Below are positions 1 to 5,763 of a stretch of DNA of 8,636 bases, piece by piece (position 1 is the first letter of the stretch; each line of letters opens with the position of its first letter). The translations under genes and the position numbers were made by a program. Origin of the DNA: an uncultured Caulobacteraceae bacterium (lineage in GTDB: Bacteria > Pseudomonadota > Alphaproteobacteria > Caulobacterales > Caulobacteraceae); NCBI GenBank assembly GCA_937952995.1, contig CALFYB010000271.1, forward strand, positions 1-8,636, in the 5' to 3' direction. Below the pieces are notes generated by a model. It saw only the letters and a program-made list of their open reading frames with translations, was not told the origin of the DNA and did not search any database.

Positions 1-725
1 AGGATCGTATCGAGACCGATGAAATCCCCCAGTTCCAGCGGCCCCATCGGATGGTTCGCACCGAGCTTCATGGCGGTGTCGATCGCATCGACCGTGCCAA
101 CGCCTTCATAGAGGGTGTAGATCGCCTCATTGATCATCGGAACCAGAACGCGGTTGACGATGAAGGCGGGGAAATCTTCGGCATTGGCAGTGGTCTTGCC
201 CAAGGAGCGGGCGAAGGTGACGGCGGTTTCATAGGTGCCAACATCGGTGGCAATGCCGCGAATGATCTCGACCAGCTTCATCAGCGGCACGGGATTCATG
301 AAGTGCAGACCGATGAACCGCTCAGGCCGGTCGGTCGACGAGGCCAAGCGGGTGATCGAGATAGAAGAGGTGTTCGACGCCAGCAGGGTGTCCGGCTTCA
401 GGTGCGGATGAAGCGACTTGAAGATCGCCTTCTTGATCTCTTCGTTTTCCGTAGCCGCTTCGATGGCAAGGTCAGATTGACCAATCTCAGCCAGGTCGCT
501 CGTCGCGGAAATGCGCTTGAGACCGGTCTCCATCGCTTCTGGGGTGATCAGACCGCGAGAGACCTGACGGACCATGTTGCGTTCGATCTGCAACAGCCCC
601 GCCTTCACCTTTTCAGGATCAAGGTCATTAAGCCGAACATCATATCCAGCCAATGCACAGACGTGGGCAATGCCCGAACCCATCTGGCCTGCGCCGACAA
701 TGCCGACCGTCTTAATCTCAGCCAT
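1..725 (-). CDS. hbd: 3-hydroxybutyryl-CoA dehydrogenase, 3' end cut by window edge
   Basis: An open frame runs from an ATG at 725 off the left edge, giving 241 complete codons of a family usually about 290 residues long, so roughly 50 C-terminal residues are missing. The enzyme interconverts (S)-3-hydroxybutyryl-CoA and acetoacetyl-CoA with NAD(H) in the cytoplasm. An N-terminal Rossmann fold carries GAGQMG at residues 11-16. The catalytic set can be placed against the human enzyme: Ser120 in SNTSS, His141 in GLHFMNPVP, Glu153 in VEIIRG and Asn191 in FIVNR. The C-terminal domain begins near residue 186 and includes MKLGANHPMGPLELGDFIGL. An in-frame ATG at 734 would add three residues (MGI); 725 gives the usual N-terminus. 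It lies on the etfBA strand but behind a strong terminator, so it probably has its own promoter between 726 and 884. The family call is very secure; preference for C4 over longer chains is inferred from similarity. Confidence 0.95.
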   Translation of the reverse strand, partial: MAEIKTVGIVGAGQMGSGIAHVCALAGYDVRLNDLDPEKVKAGLLQIERNMVRQVSRGLITPEAMETGLKRISATSDLAEIGQSDLAIEAATENEEIKKAIFKSLHPHLKPDTLLASNTSSISITRLASSTDRPERFIGLHFMNPVPLMKLVEIIRGIATDVGTYETAVTFARSLGKTTANAEDFPAFIVNRVLVPMINEAIYTLYEGVGTVDAIDTAMKLGANHPMGPLELGDFIGLDTI

Positions 726-756
726 TATGCCCATACCCCGGGTCAAACAATTACGA

Positions 757-770
757 GACCCTGCTGGGTC
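757..770 (-). other. Small hairpin in the hbd upstream region
   Basis: GACCC-TGCT-GGGTC forms a 5-base-pair stem with a 4-base loop, ending 32 bases before the hbd start. It may fall in the 5' leader. It is short enough to be chance. Confidence 0.25.
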
Positions 771-824
771 CCAAACACGAAGCCTGCCTTGTAGCATGAC
801 TTCTTTGTGGCAACGAAGACCTTT

Positions 825-837
825 GCTGCATTGCAGC
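825..837. promoter_or_regulatory. CTGC-N3-GCAG palindrome, candidate PhaR-type operator
   Basis: GCTGCA-T-TGCAGC is a perfect inverted repeat with 6-base arms around position 831, centred about 106 bases upstream of the hbd start and about 54 bases past the etfA terminator stem. Its core CTGC-ATT-GCAG matches the CTGC-N3-GCAG site I recall for PhaR, the polyhydroxybutyrate-responsive repressor of Rhodobacter and relatives. Control of hbd by PhaR is inference: the site is far upstream of the start, and I could not place a convincing -10/-35 pair beside it. Confidence 0.4.
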
Positions 838-884
838 GCAAGCCCGTTTTGTCGCTACCCTAGCAGGGGTTTCCAAAACGAAAA

Positions 885-911
885 GCCCCGCCAGCGAAAC
901 ACTGGCGGGGC
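885..911 (-). terminator. Rho-independent terminator of the etfBA operon
   Basis: A perfect 10-base-pair G+C-rich stem (885-894 with 902-911) closes a 7-base loop. Read on the minus strand it is followed at once by TTTTCGTTTT (884 down to 875). It lies 29 bases past the etfA stop. No T tract follows on the plus strand, so it acts in the etfA direction and separates etfBA from hbd. Confidence 0.9.
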
Positions 912-939
912 CCATCGTAATTATTGGCTTAGGTGAGGC

Positions 940-1884
940 TTAGAAGCCAGCCTTGGCCAGTTCGTCCATCAGTTCAGGCACAGCGCCCTTGTAGTCGGCA
1001 ACCAGACCGAAATCGGCGACCTGGAAGATCGGCGCATCGGCGTCCTTATTGATGGCGACGATGACCTTGGAGTCCTTCATGCCAGCCAGATGCTGAATGG
1101 CACCGGAGATACCGATAGCCACATAGAGCTGAGGCGCGACGACCTTACCGGTCTGACCGACCTGATAGTCGTTCGGCGCATAGCCAGCATCCACCGCGGC
1201 GCGGCTTGCGCCGACGGCGGCACCGAGCTTGTCGGCCAGAGGCTCGATGACCCGCTGGAACTCTTCAGCCGAACCCAGAGCCCGACCACCGGAGACCACG
1301 ATCTTGGCCGCCGATAGTTCAGGACGGTCAGACTTGACGATCTCGTCAGACACAAAGCGGGTGTGAGCCATAGCGCCAGCGGCACTGACGGTTTCCACAG
1401 CGGCAGATCCACCTTCTGCGGCGGCCTTAAAGGCCGTGGCGCGGACGGTGATGATCTTCTTGGCATCCGAAGACTGGACGGTCTCGAGGGCGTTACCGGC
1501 ATAGATCGGACGCACGAAGGTCGAGGCATCGACCACTTCGATAATTTCCGAAATTGGAGCGACGTCGAGCTTGGCGGCGATACGAGGCGCATAGTTCTTA
1601 CCAGCCGAGGTGGCAGGGATCAGAACAGCGTCATAACCGCCGGAAAGGGCGACCACGGTCTCGGTGACGGCTTCAGCAACCTGCTTGCCCAGATCAGCGC
1701 TCTCGGCGACCAGCACCTTGCGAACGCCTGCGATCTTGGCGGCTTCAGCGGCCACGGCGGCGACGCCTTGACCAGCAACCAGCACATCCACATCGCCCGA
1801 AATCGCCAGAGCGGCGGTGACGGTCTTGTGAGTATTGTCCTTCAACGACGCATTGTCGTGATCGGCGATGACGAGAACAGCCAT
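940..1884 (-). CDS. etfA: Electron transfer flavoprotein alpha subunit
   Basis: This 314-residue protein is the FAD-binding subunit of the soluble ETF heterodimer, which takes electrons from acyl-CoA dehydrogenases and passes them to ETF-ubiquinone oxidoreductase in the membrane. Residues 1-185 form the N-terminal alpha/beta domain. Residues from about 190 form the FAD domain, with VVSGGRALGS (196-205), GASRAAVD (225-232), QVGQTGKVVAP (241-251), GISGAIQH (258-265), VAINKD (276-281) and PIFQVADFGLVAD (285-297). Arg228, Thr245 and His265 align with the flavin-contacting residues of human ETF-alpha. Length is normal for the family. The ATG at 1884 overlaps the etfB stop by one base (TAATG), which suggests translational coupling and equal amounts of the two subunits. 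The methylsuccinyl-CoA dehydrogenase encoded nearby is a likely electron donor. Confidence 0.97.
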   Translation of the reverse strand: MAVLVIADHDNASLKDNTHKTVTAALAISGDVDVLVAGQGVAAVAAEAAKIAGVRKVLVAESADLGKQVAEAVTETVVALSGGYDAVLIPATSAGKNYAPRIAAKLDVAPISEIIEVVDASTFVRPIYAGNALETVQSSDAKKIITVRATAFKAAAEGGSAAVETVSAAGAMAHTRFVSDEIVKSDRPELSAAKIVVSGGRALGSAEEFQRVIEPLADKLGAAVGASRAAVDAGYAPNDYQVGQTGKVVAPQLYVAIGISGAIQHLAGMKDSKVIVAINKDADAPIFQVADFGLVADYKGAVPELMDELAKAGF

Positions 1885-2633
1885 TAGAGGACCCCCGCTT
1901 CATTCTTCAATTTGGACACCAGTTCGGCAGCCGACTCGACCTTCGCGCCACCTTGACGCTTGGGGGGTTCAACAACCTTGAGCACCTTCAGACGCGGAGC
2001 CGTGTCGACGCCGTAGTCGCCGGGGGCCTTAACGTCGATGGGCTTCTTCTTGGCCTTCATGATGTTGGGCAGCGAAGCGTAACGCGGCTCATTCAAACGA
2101 AGGTCAGCGGTGACCACGGCGGGCAGGTCGACGCTGAGGGTCTGAAGACCACCGTCAACTTCGCGCGTGACCTCGGCCTTGTCGCCCGCGATCTCGATCT
2201 TGGAGGCGAAGGTGGCTTGCGGCCAATCCAGCAGCGCGGCCAGCATCTGACCAACGGCGTTATTGTCGCCGTCGATGGCCTGCTTACCCATCACCACAAT
2301 GCCAGGAGCCTCTTCGCCAATGACGGCGGCCAGAAGCTTGGCAACGGCGAGAGGCTCGAGGTCCTCGTCGGTCTGGATCAGGATGCCACGATCAGCACCC
2401 ATGGCCAGCGCCGTGCGGATGGTTTCCTGCGCTTGGACCGGGCCGATGGAAACGGCAACGACTTCCGTCGCTACACCCTTTTCCTTCAGACGCACGGCCT
2501 CTTCGACCGCGATCTCGCAGAATGGATTCATGGACATCTTGACGTTAGCAAGATCCACGCCGGTTTGGTCGGACTTAACCCGAACCTTGACGTTGTAGTC
2601 GACAACCCGTTTTACCGGGACCAGAACCTTCAT
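1884..2633 (-). CDS. etfB: Electron transfer flavoprotein beta subunit
   Basis: This 249-residue, AMP-binding subunit of ETF docks on the partner dehydrogenases. The start is the ATG at 2633, giving MKVLVPVKRVVDYNVKVRV, the standard N-terminus; the frame stays open to 2723, but the extra 30 residues match no ETF. Landmarks are NPFCEIAVEEAVRLKEKG (36-53), the nucleotide-binding stretch GKQAIDGDNNAVGQMLA (116-132) and the signature TADLRLNEPRYASLPNIMKA (175-194). Leu188 is the recognition-loop leucine that inserts into partner dehydrogenases, and Lys193 and Lys196 match the lysines methylated in human ETF-beta. A GAGG ribosome-binding candidate lies at 2649-2646, 12 bases before the start. It is first in the etfBA operon, with its promoter presumably in the 219-base gap upstream. 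Confidence 0.97.
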   Translation of the reverse strand: MKVLVPVKRVVDYNVKVRVKSDQTGVDLANVKMSMNPFCEIAVEEAVRLKEKGVATEVVAVSIGPVQAQETIRTALAMGADRGILIQTDEDLEPLAVAKLLAAVIGEEAPGIVVMGKQAIDGDNNAVGQMLAALLDWPQATFASKIEIAGDKAEVTREVDGGLQTLSVDLPAVVTADLRLNEPRYASLPNIMKAKKKPIDVKAPGDYGVDTAPRLKVLKVVEPPKRQGGAKVESAAELVSKLKNEAGVL

Positions 2634-2852
2634 GGGTCTATATCGCCTCAGCTTATGAACATGGAAATTAACAGTCCCATACACCAACGCACAGAACTGT
2701 AAAATGGCGCGGCAAACTGACAACAGCGGGCCACGATGTCAACTTAGCACGGGTCTTTGTTCGGACAAATTTTTTGATGAAAATGTCGCATCCCCAGCGT
2801 CAATCTTTGCAGGAGCCTTGCAGGAGCGGCGCGCTTTGATCATAGAGAGCCC
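2634..2852. promoter_or_regulatory. Divergent intergenic region between etfB and the small membrane protein gene
   Basis: These 219 bases must hold the etfB promoter (-) and probably that of the small gene at 2853 (+). Visible elements are a consensus -35 TTGACA on the minus strand (2742-2737) without an obvious -10 at the right distance; TTTGT-TCGG-ACAAA, a weak A+T hairpin at 2756-2769, followed by a T run on the plus strand; and a tandem direct repeat at 2807-2827. I cannot assign a transcription start with confidence. Confidence 0.4.
2807..2827 (+). repeat. Tandem 10-base direct repeat TTGCAGGAGC
   Basis: TTGCAGGAGC occurs at 2807-2816 and again at 2818-2827, an 11-base period or about one helical turn. 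It ends 25 bases before the small gene's ATG. It could be a regulator's paired half sites or a small duplication. Its AGGAG is too far from the ATG to serve as the ribosome-binding site. Confidence 0.6.
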
Positions 2853-3083
2853 ATGAACAAGACCATCAACCGCCTGAAATGGATGTTTATCGCGGCCTTC
2901 GCGTTCAGTTGCGTCGCCGTGGTGCTCTATCAGGTCTATTACATCATCCCGCGTGACCGCTGCGAAGTGGCCGGTCACTGGTGGGATCCGCAGACACGCA
3001 TCTGCGGCGTGCCGATCACCCTGTCGACCTTGACCGGGCGTAAGGACAAGAACGCGCCAAAGATCGAGGCGAAAAAGCCTTAA
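2853..3083 (+). CDS. Small single-pass membrane protein with two conserved-looking cysteines
   Basis: I do not recognise a named family. The 76-residue product has a basic N-terminus (MNKTINRLKW), one hydrophobic segment at about 11-32, then a short segment with Cys37 and Cys51 flanking GHWWDPQTRI, and a Lys-rich tail (KDKNAPKIEAKKP). The positive N-terminus predicts N-in topology, so both cysteines would face the periplasm, where they could form a disulfide. Strong G/C bias at third codon positions supports real coding. Cys20 lies inside the hydrophobic stretch but the preceding AFS is a poor lipobox, so I do not call a lipoprotein. It is the only plus-strand gene between the adenosyltransferase and etfB, and it meets the adenosyltransferase gene stop to stop. 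Function unknown. Confidence 0.85.
   Translation: MNKTINRLKWMFIAAFAFSCVAVVLYQVYYIIPRDRCEVAGHWWDPQTRICGVPITLSTLTGRKDKNAPKIEAKKP
3080..3083. other. Overlapping convergent stop codons sharing TTAA
   Basis: TTAA at 3080-3083 is its own reverse complement. It supplies TAA at 3081-3083 for the plus-strand small gene and TAA at 3082-3080 for the adenosyltransferase gene. There is no spacer and no hairpin here, so the two transcripts must extend into each other. Confidence 0.95.
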
Positions 3084-3658
3084 CGGGTCGCGCCGGGCTT
3101 CCAGAGCACGTCGGCCTTACCCTTGTCGTTGCACCAGCGCGAGGCCACGAAAAGCAGGTCCGACAGGCGGTTCAGATAGCGGATCACCGGCTCGGAAACC
3201 GTCTCGCCCTCGATCTGAGCCAGATAGACAGTTGCACGCTCGGCTCGCCGACAGACCGTGCGAGCCAGATGCAGGCCCGCAGAGGCCGGGCTTCCGGCGG
3301 GCAGCACGAACGAGGTCAGATCGTCGAGCTGATCATTCAGGCTGTCCAGTTCCTGCTCCAGCCGGTCCACCTGACCTTGCAAGATACGCAGGGCCTCCCA
3401 CGGCAAAGGCGCTCCGCGCTCGGGTGCCGCCAAGTCCGCTCCCAAATCGAACAGGTCATTTTGAACCCGCTCTAGGATGGCATCGAGGATCGCATCGTCC
3501 TTGGTATGGAGCCGCGCAAGGCCGATACAGGCATTGGTCTCGTCCACCGCGCCATAGGCCTCGACCCGGGGATTATACTTGTCGACCTCTTCGCCGGTGC
3601 TCAAGCGCGTACGGCCGCCGTCACCGGTCCGCGTATAGATCCGGTTGAGCGTGACCAT
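3080..3658 (-). CDS. Cob(I)alamin / cob(I)yrinic acid a,c-diamide adenosyltransferase, PduO type
   Basis: This 192-residue enzyme transfers adenosyl from ATP to cob(I)alamin, making adenosylcobalamin in the cytoplasm; the family forms trimers. It has the N-terminal ATP loop TRTGDGG (9-15), VEAYGAVDETNACIGLAR (32-49), SFVLPAG (116-122), the active-site helix ARTVCRRAER (132-141), and YLNRLSDLLFVASR (161-174). This is the PduO/MMAB fold, unrelated to CobA/CobO transferases despite the shared reaction. Its ATG overlaps the upstream HIG1-type gene's stop by one base (TGATG), implying coupled translation. Its stop shares TTAA with the stop of the convergent small gene. The likely users are the AdoCbl-dependent ethylmalonyl-CoA and methylmalonyl-CoA mutases that work beside the dehydrogenase encoded upstream. 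Confidence 0.95.
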   Translation of the reverse strand: MVTLNRIYTRTGDGGRTRLSTGEEVDKYNPRVEAYGAVDETNACIGLARLHTKDDAILDAILERVQNDLFDLGADLAAPERGAPLPWEALRILQGQVDRLEQELDSLNDQLDDLTSFVLPAGSPASAGLHLARTVCRRAERATVYLAQIEGETVSEPVIRYLNRLSDLLFVASRWCNDKGKADVLWKPGATR

Positions 3659-3861
3659 CAGCTATAGTGGACCTTGAACCACATGCCCGCGCATAGGATC
3701 AGCACCGCAATGAATTGCAGCAGGACCCGCAAGCGCATGAGCTTGTTGGAATAGGACCGGCCAAAATCACCGCCGCGAAACAGGGCGTAGATCCCGAAGC
3801 CGAGGGTCACCAGAACGGCCAGAAGGCTGATGGGAACCAAGATGTTGAACAACTGTTGCAT
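3658..3861 (-). CDS. Twin transmembrane helix protein, HIG1-domain type
   Basis: This 67-residue inner-membrane protein has two hydrophobic helices (about 6-28 and 46-63) joined by a basic loop, RGGDFGRSYSNKLMRLRVLLQ overall spanning 29-49. The N-x-x-M-R-x-R-V-x-x-Q pattern (Asn39, Met42, Arg43, Arg45, Val46, Gln49) is the HIG1 hallmark. In mitochondria HIG1 proteins (Rcf1/HIGD) associate with respiratory supercomplexes; the bacterial role is not settled, so a respiratory link here is inference. A GGGTGGG ribosome-binding candidate lies just before the ATG at 3861. It follows the acyl-CoA dehydrogenase by 46 bases with no terminator seen, and overlaps the adenosyltransferase start by one base, so the three genes probably share a transcript. 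Confidence 0.85.
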   Translation of the reverse strand: MQQLFNILVPISLLAVLVTLGFGIYALFRGGDFGRSYSNKLMRLRVLLQFIAVLILCAGMWFKVHYS

Positions 3862-3907
3862 GGACCCACCCTAACCGAGAATTGGAACAATCGCGACTCT
3901 GGTCCGA

Positions 3908-5608
3908 CTAGGCGTTGGGCCCGTCTTCCAGCAGACGACGGGCAATGACCTGAGCCTGGATTTCACCGGCACCTTCAAAGATGTTGAGGATACGGGCGTC
4001 CTGAAGCACGCGGCTGATCGTATATTCCAGCGCAAAGCCGTTGCCGCCGTGGATTTGCAAGGCATTGTCGGCGCTCATCCAAGCCACGCGAGCGGCCAAA
4101 AGCTTGGCCATACCGGCCTCAAGATCGCAACGCTTGCCGTCATCCTTGGCCCGGGCGGCGAAATAGGTCAGTTGGCGCACGCCCATGATCTCGGCCGCCA
4201 TCATGGCCAGCTTGTTGTGCACGCGTGGGAATTCAAAGATTGGCTGACCGAACTGCTTGCGGTCCAGCGCGTAGCCAAGACCGATTTCCATTGCGCATTG
4301 AGCGACGCCGACGGCGCGCGCTGCGGTTTGGATGCGGGCGCTTTCAAAGGTGGCCATCAGTTGCTTGAAGCCCTGCCCTTCGACACCGCCGAGCAGGTTT
4401 TCAGCCGGAACCTTAAAGCCGTCAAAGCCCAGCTCATATTCCTTCATGCCCCGATAGCCGAGCACTTCAATCTCGCCGCCGGTCATACCTTCGGTCGGGA
4501 AGTCGGTCTGGTCATTGCCGCGCAGCTTGGGGGCAAGGAACATCGACAGGCCGCGATAGTCGCTCGTGTTGGGGTCGGTGCGCACCAGCATGGTCATCAC
4601 ATCGGCGCGGGCCGCATGGGTGATCCAAGTCTTGTTGCCGGTCACAACATAGTTGGCCCCATCGAGCACCGCGCGAGTGCGCAGCGAGCCGAGGTCGGAG
4701 CCGGTATTGGGTTCGGTAAAGACGGCGGTGGGCAGGATTTCCGCCGCCGCAATCTTGGGCAGCCAATAGTCCTTCTGAGCTTGGGTACCACCGGTCAGGA
4801 TCAGTTCGGCGGCGATTTCAGAGCGGGTGCCCAGCGAGCCGACGCCGATATAGGCGCGGCTGAGCTCTTCGGAGACAACGCACATGGCCATCTTGCCCAT
4901 GCCCGACCCGCCATATTCTTCCGGCACAGTCAGACCGAACACGCCGAGCGCACCAAGCTCTTCGACCAGTTCAATGGGAATCAGTTGGTCCTTCAAGTGC
5001 CATTGATGGGCAAAGGGCGTAACCTTGGCTTCGGCAAAGGCGTGGAACTGATCGCGGATCATCTCGAAAGTGTCGTCCAGACCCGAGGCCTCAAGGATCG
5101 GACGCCCCTTGGCCTGCGCCAACAGATCGGCAACCCGGCCCTTGACCGCTTGGGTCGCGCCGCCCTGCATCAGGGTCAGGATCGATGGGGTTTGGAAGGC
5201 CGCCAGTTGGTCAGAGGTTAGGCCCATCTGAGCAGGGCGAATAACTTCGCCCTGGTTCATCGAGATGCCGCCGATCATCTGCGCGGCATATTCCCCGATC
5301 AGGAGCTGGGCCAGAAGAGACTCGATCTCTCCGAACTTGCCCTCAGCGGCCAAGCGATCAGCCCAGTTGGCCACCTCGCGAAGGGTCTCCGAATAGGTCG
5401 CATACCAAGCAAAGCCGTGCACCGCATGCTGCTCGCGATCAAGCGCCTTGCGGTCCATCTTGCCACCGGTGGAGACCAGCGCCGCCACAGAGGTGCGGGC
5501 CTCGGCCACCAAGGTTTCCGCTGCCGCGCTGGCACCGCGCAACAAAGAGCGCAGGTCAGGCAGGATCAAAACATCTTTATCGGCGGTGATAGCAGTCGAA
5601 GCGTTCAT
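3908..5608 (-). CDS. mcd: Acyl-CoA dehydrogenase with long N-terminal extension, probably (2S)-methylsuccinyl-CoA dehydrogenase
   Basis: The 566-residue flavoenzyme is far longer than a standard acyl-CoA dehydrogenase (about 380). Residues 1-175 form an extension containing DREQHAVHGFAWYATYSETL (57-76) and LLIGEYAAQMIGGISMNQGE (102-121), the pattern I associate with Mcd of the ethylmalonyl-CoA pathway. The core runs from about 180 to 560: VPEEYGGSG (228-236), FTEPNTGSD (297-305) contacting FAD and substrate, TWITHA (327-332), RKQFGQPI (450-457), QIHGGNGF (518-525) and FEGAGEIQ (544-551), where Glu545 is the expected catalytic base. Mcd oxidises (2S)-methylsuccinyl-CoA to mesaconyl-CoA and reduces ETF, whose genes lie in the same block. 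The neighbouring adenosylcobalamin synthesis gene supports the assignment, since the preceding pathway step is a B12-dependent mutase. Acyl-CoA dehydrogenase is certain; Mcd is likely. The ATG at 5608 follows a good promoter candidate. Confidence 0.85.
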   Translation of the reverse strand: MNASTAITADKDVLILPDLRSLLRGASAAAETLVAEARTSVAALVSTGGKMDRKALDREQHAVHGFAWYATYSETLREVANWADRLAAEGKFGEIESLLAQLLIGEYAAQMIGGISMNQGEVIRPAQMGLTSDQLAAFQTPSILTLMQGGATQAVKGRVADLLAQAKGRPILEASGLDDTFEMIRDQFHAFAEAKVTPFAHQWHLKDQLIPIELVEELGALGVFGLTVPEEYGGSGMGKMAMCVVSEELSRAYIGVGSLGTRSEIAAELILTGGTQAQKDYWLPKIAAAEILPTAVFTEPNTGSDLGSLRTRAVLDGANYVVTGNKTWITHAARADVMTMLVRTDPNTSDYRGLSMFLAPKLRGNDQTDFPTEGMTGGEIEVLGYRGMKEYELGFDGFKVPAENLLGGVEGQGFKQLMATFESARIQTAARAVGVAQCAMEIGLGYALDRKQFGQPIFEFPRVHNKLAMMAAEIMGVRQLTYFAARAKDDGKRCDLEAGMAKLLAARVAWMSADNALQIHGGNGFALEYTISRVLQDARILNIFEGAGEIQAQVIARRLLEDGPNA

Positions 5609-5621
5609 GGCGGTCAGGTCC

Positions 5622-5655
5622 CCAAAAGTCCGGACATTTAGTATAGTGCTTTTGG
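5622..5655. repeat. Inverted repeat straddling the acyl-CoA dehydrogenase promoter
   Basis: CCAAAAG (5622-5628) and CTTTTGG (5649-5655) are exact reverse complements 20 bases apart. One arm lies in the -10/-35 spacer and the other just past the predicted start of transcription. The palindrome GTCCGGAC (5628-5635) abuts the inner edge of one arm. The placement would suit a repressor operator, but no regulator is identified. Confidence 0.4.
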
Positions 5656-5667
5656 AAGAGCCGGCAA
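5640..5667 (-). promoter_or_regulatory. Candidate sigma-70 promoter of the acyl-CoA dehydrogenase operon
   Basis: On the minus strand TTGCCG (5667-5662) and TATACT (5645-5640) are separated by 16 bases, matching the TTGACA/TATAAT consensus at 4/6 and 5/6 positions. Transcription would begin near 5633, giving a leader of about 25 bases. It is the best promoter match I found in the window; experimental support is absent. Confidence 0.45.
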
Positions 5668-5709
5668 TCGGTAGGCGGGGAAAATATCGCCATTACCGTT
5701 CGATCAAAG

Positions 5710-5737
5710 GGCGCGCAGCGAACCAAGGCCGCGCGCC
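5710..5737 (-). terminator. Possible terminator after rluB
   Basis: GGCGCGC (5710-5716) pairs perfectly with GCGCGCC (5731-5737), with further G-C pairs inside after one mismatch. On the minus strand it is followed by CTTTG, so the T tract is short. It lies 26 bases past the rluB stop and before the promoter at 5640-5667, the right place to separate the two genes. Confidence 0.4.
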
Positions 5738-5763
5738 ATCATCAATGTTTTGCAATCCTGACC

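Noticed and set aside
51..794. 247-residue plus-strand open frame at the left edge
   Set aside because: It is the antisense shadow of hbd, whose minus-strand frame runs off the edge and has the full catalytic set.
2756..2776. TTTGT-TCGG-ACAAA hairpin plus T run as a plus-strand terminator
   Set aside because: The stem is five mostly A-T pairs and no plus-strand gene ends before it.
2853..2912. Lipoprotein signal ending at Cys20 of the small membrane protein
   Set aside because: Residues before the cysteine (Ala-Phe-Ser) do not fit the lipobox, and the hydrophobic segment continues past it, so a signal anchor is more likely.
2739..2978. 79-residue minus-strand open frame upstream of etfB
   Set aside because: It overlaps the well-coded small membrane protein gene and the divergent promoter region and resembles no protein.
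4049..5221. 390-residue plus-strand open frame opposite the acyl-CoA dehydrogenase
   Set aside because: The minus strand carries every family motif across the same bases, and the plus-strand translation is compositionally odd with no motif.
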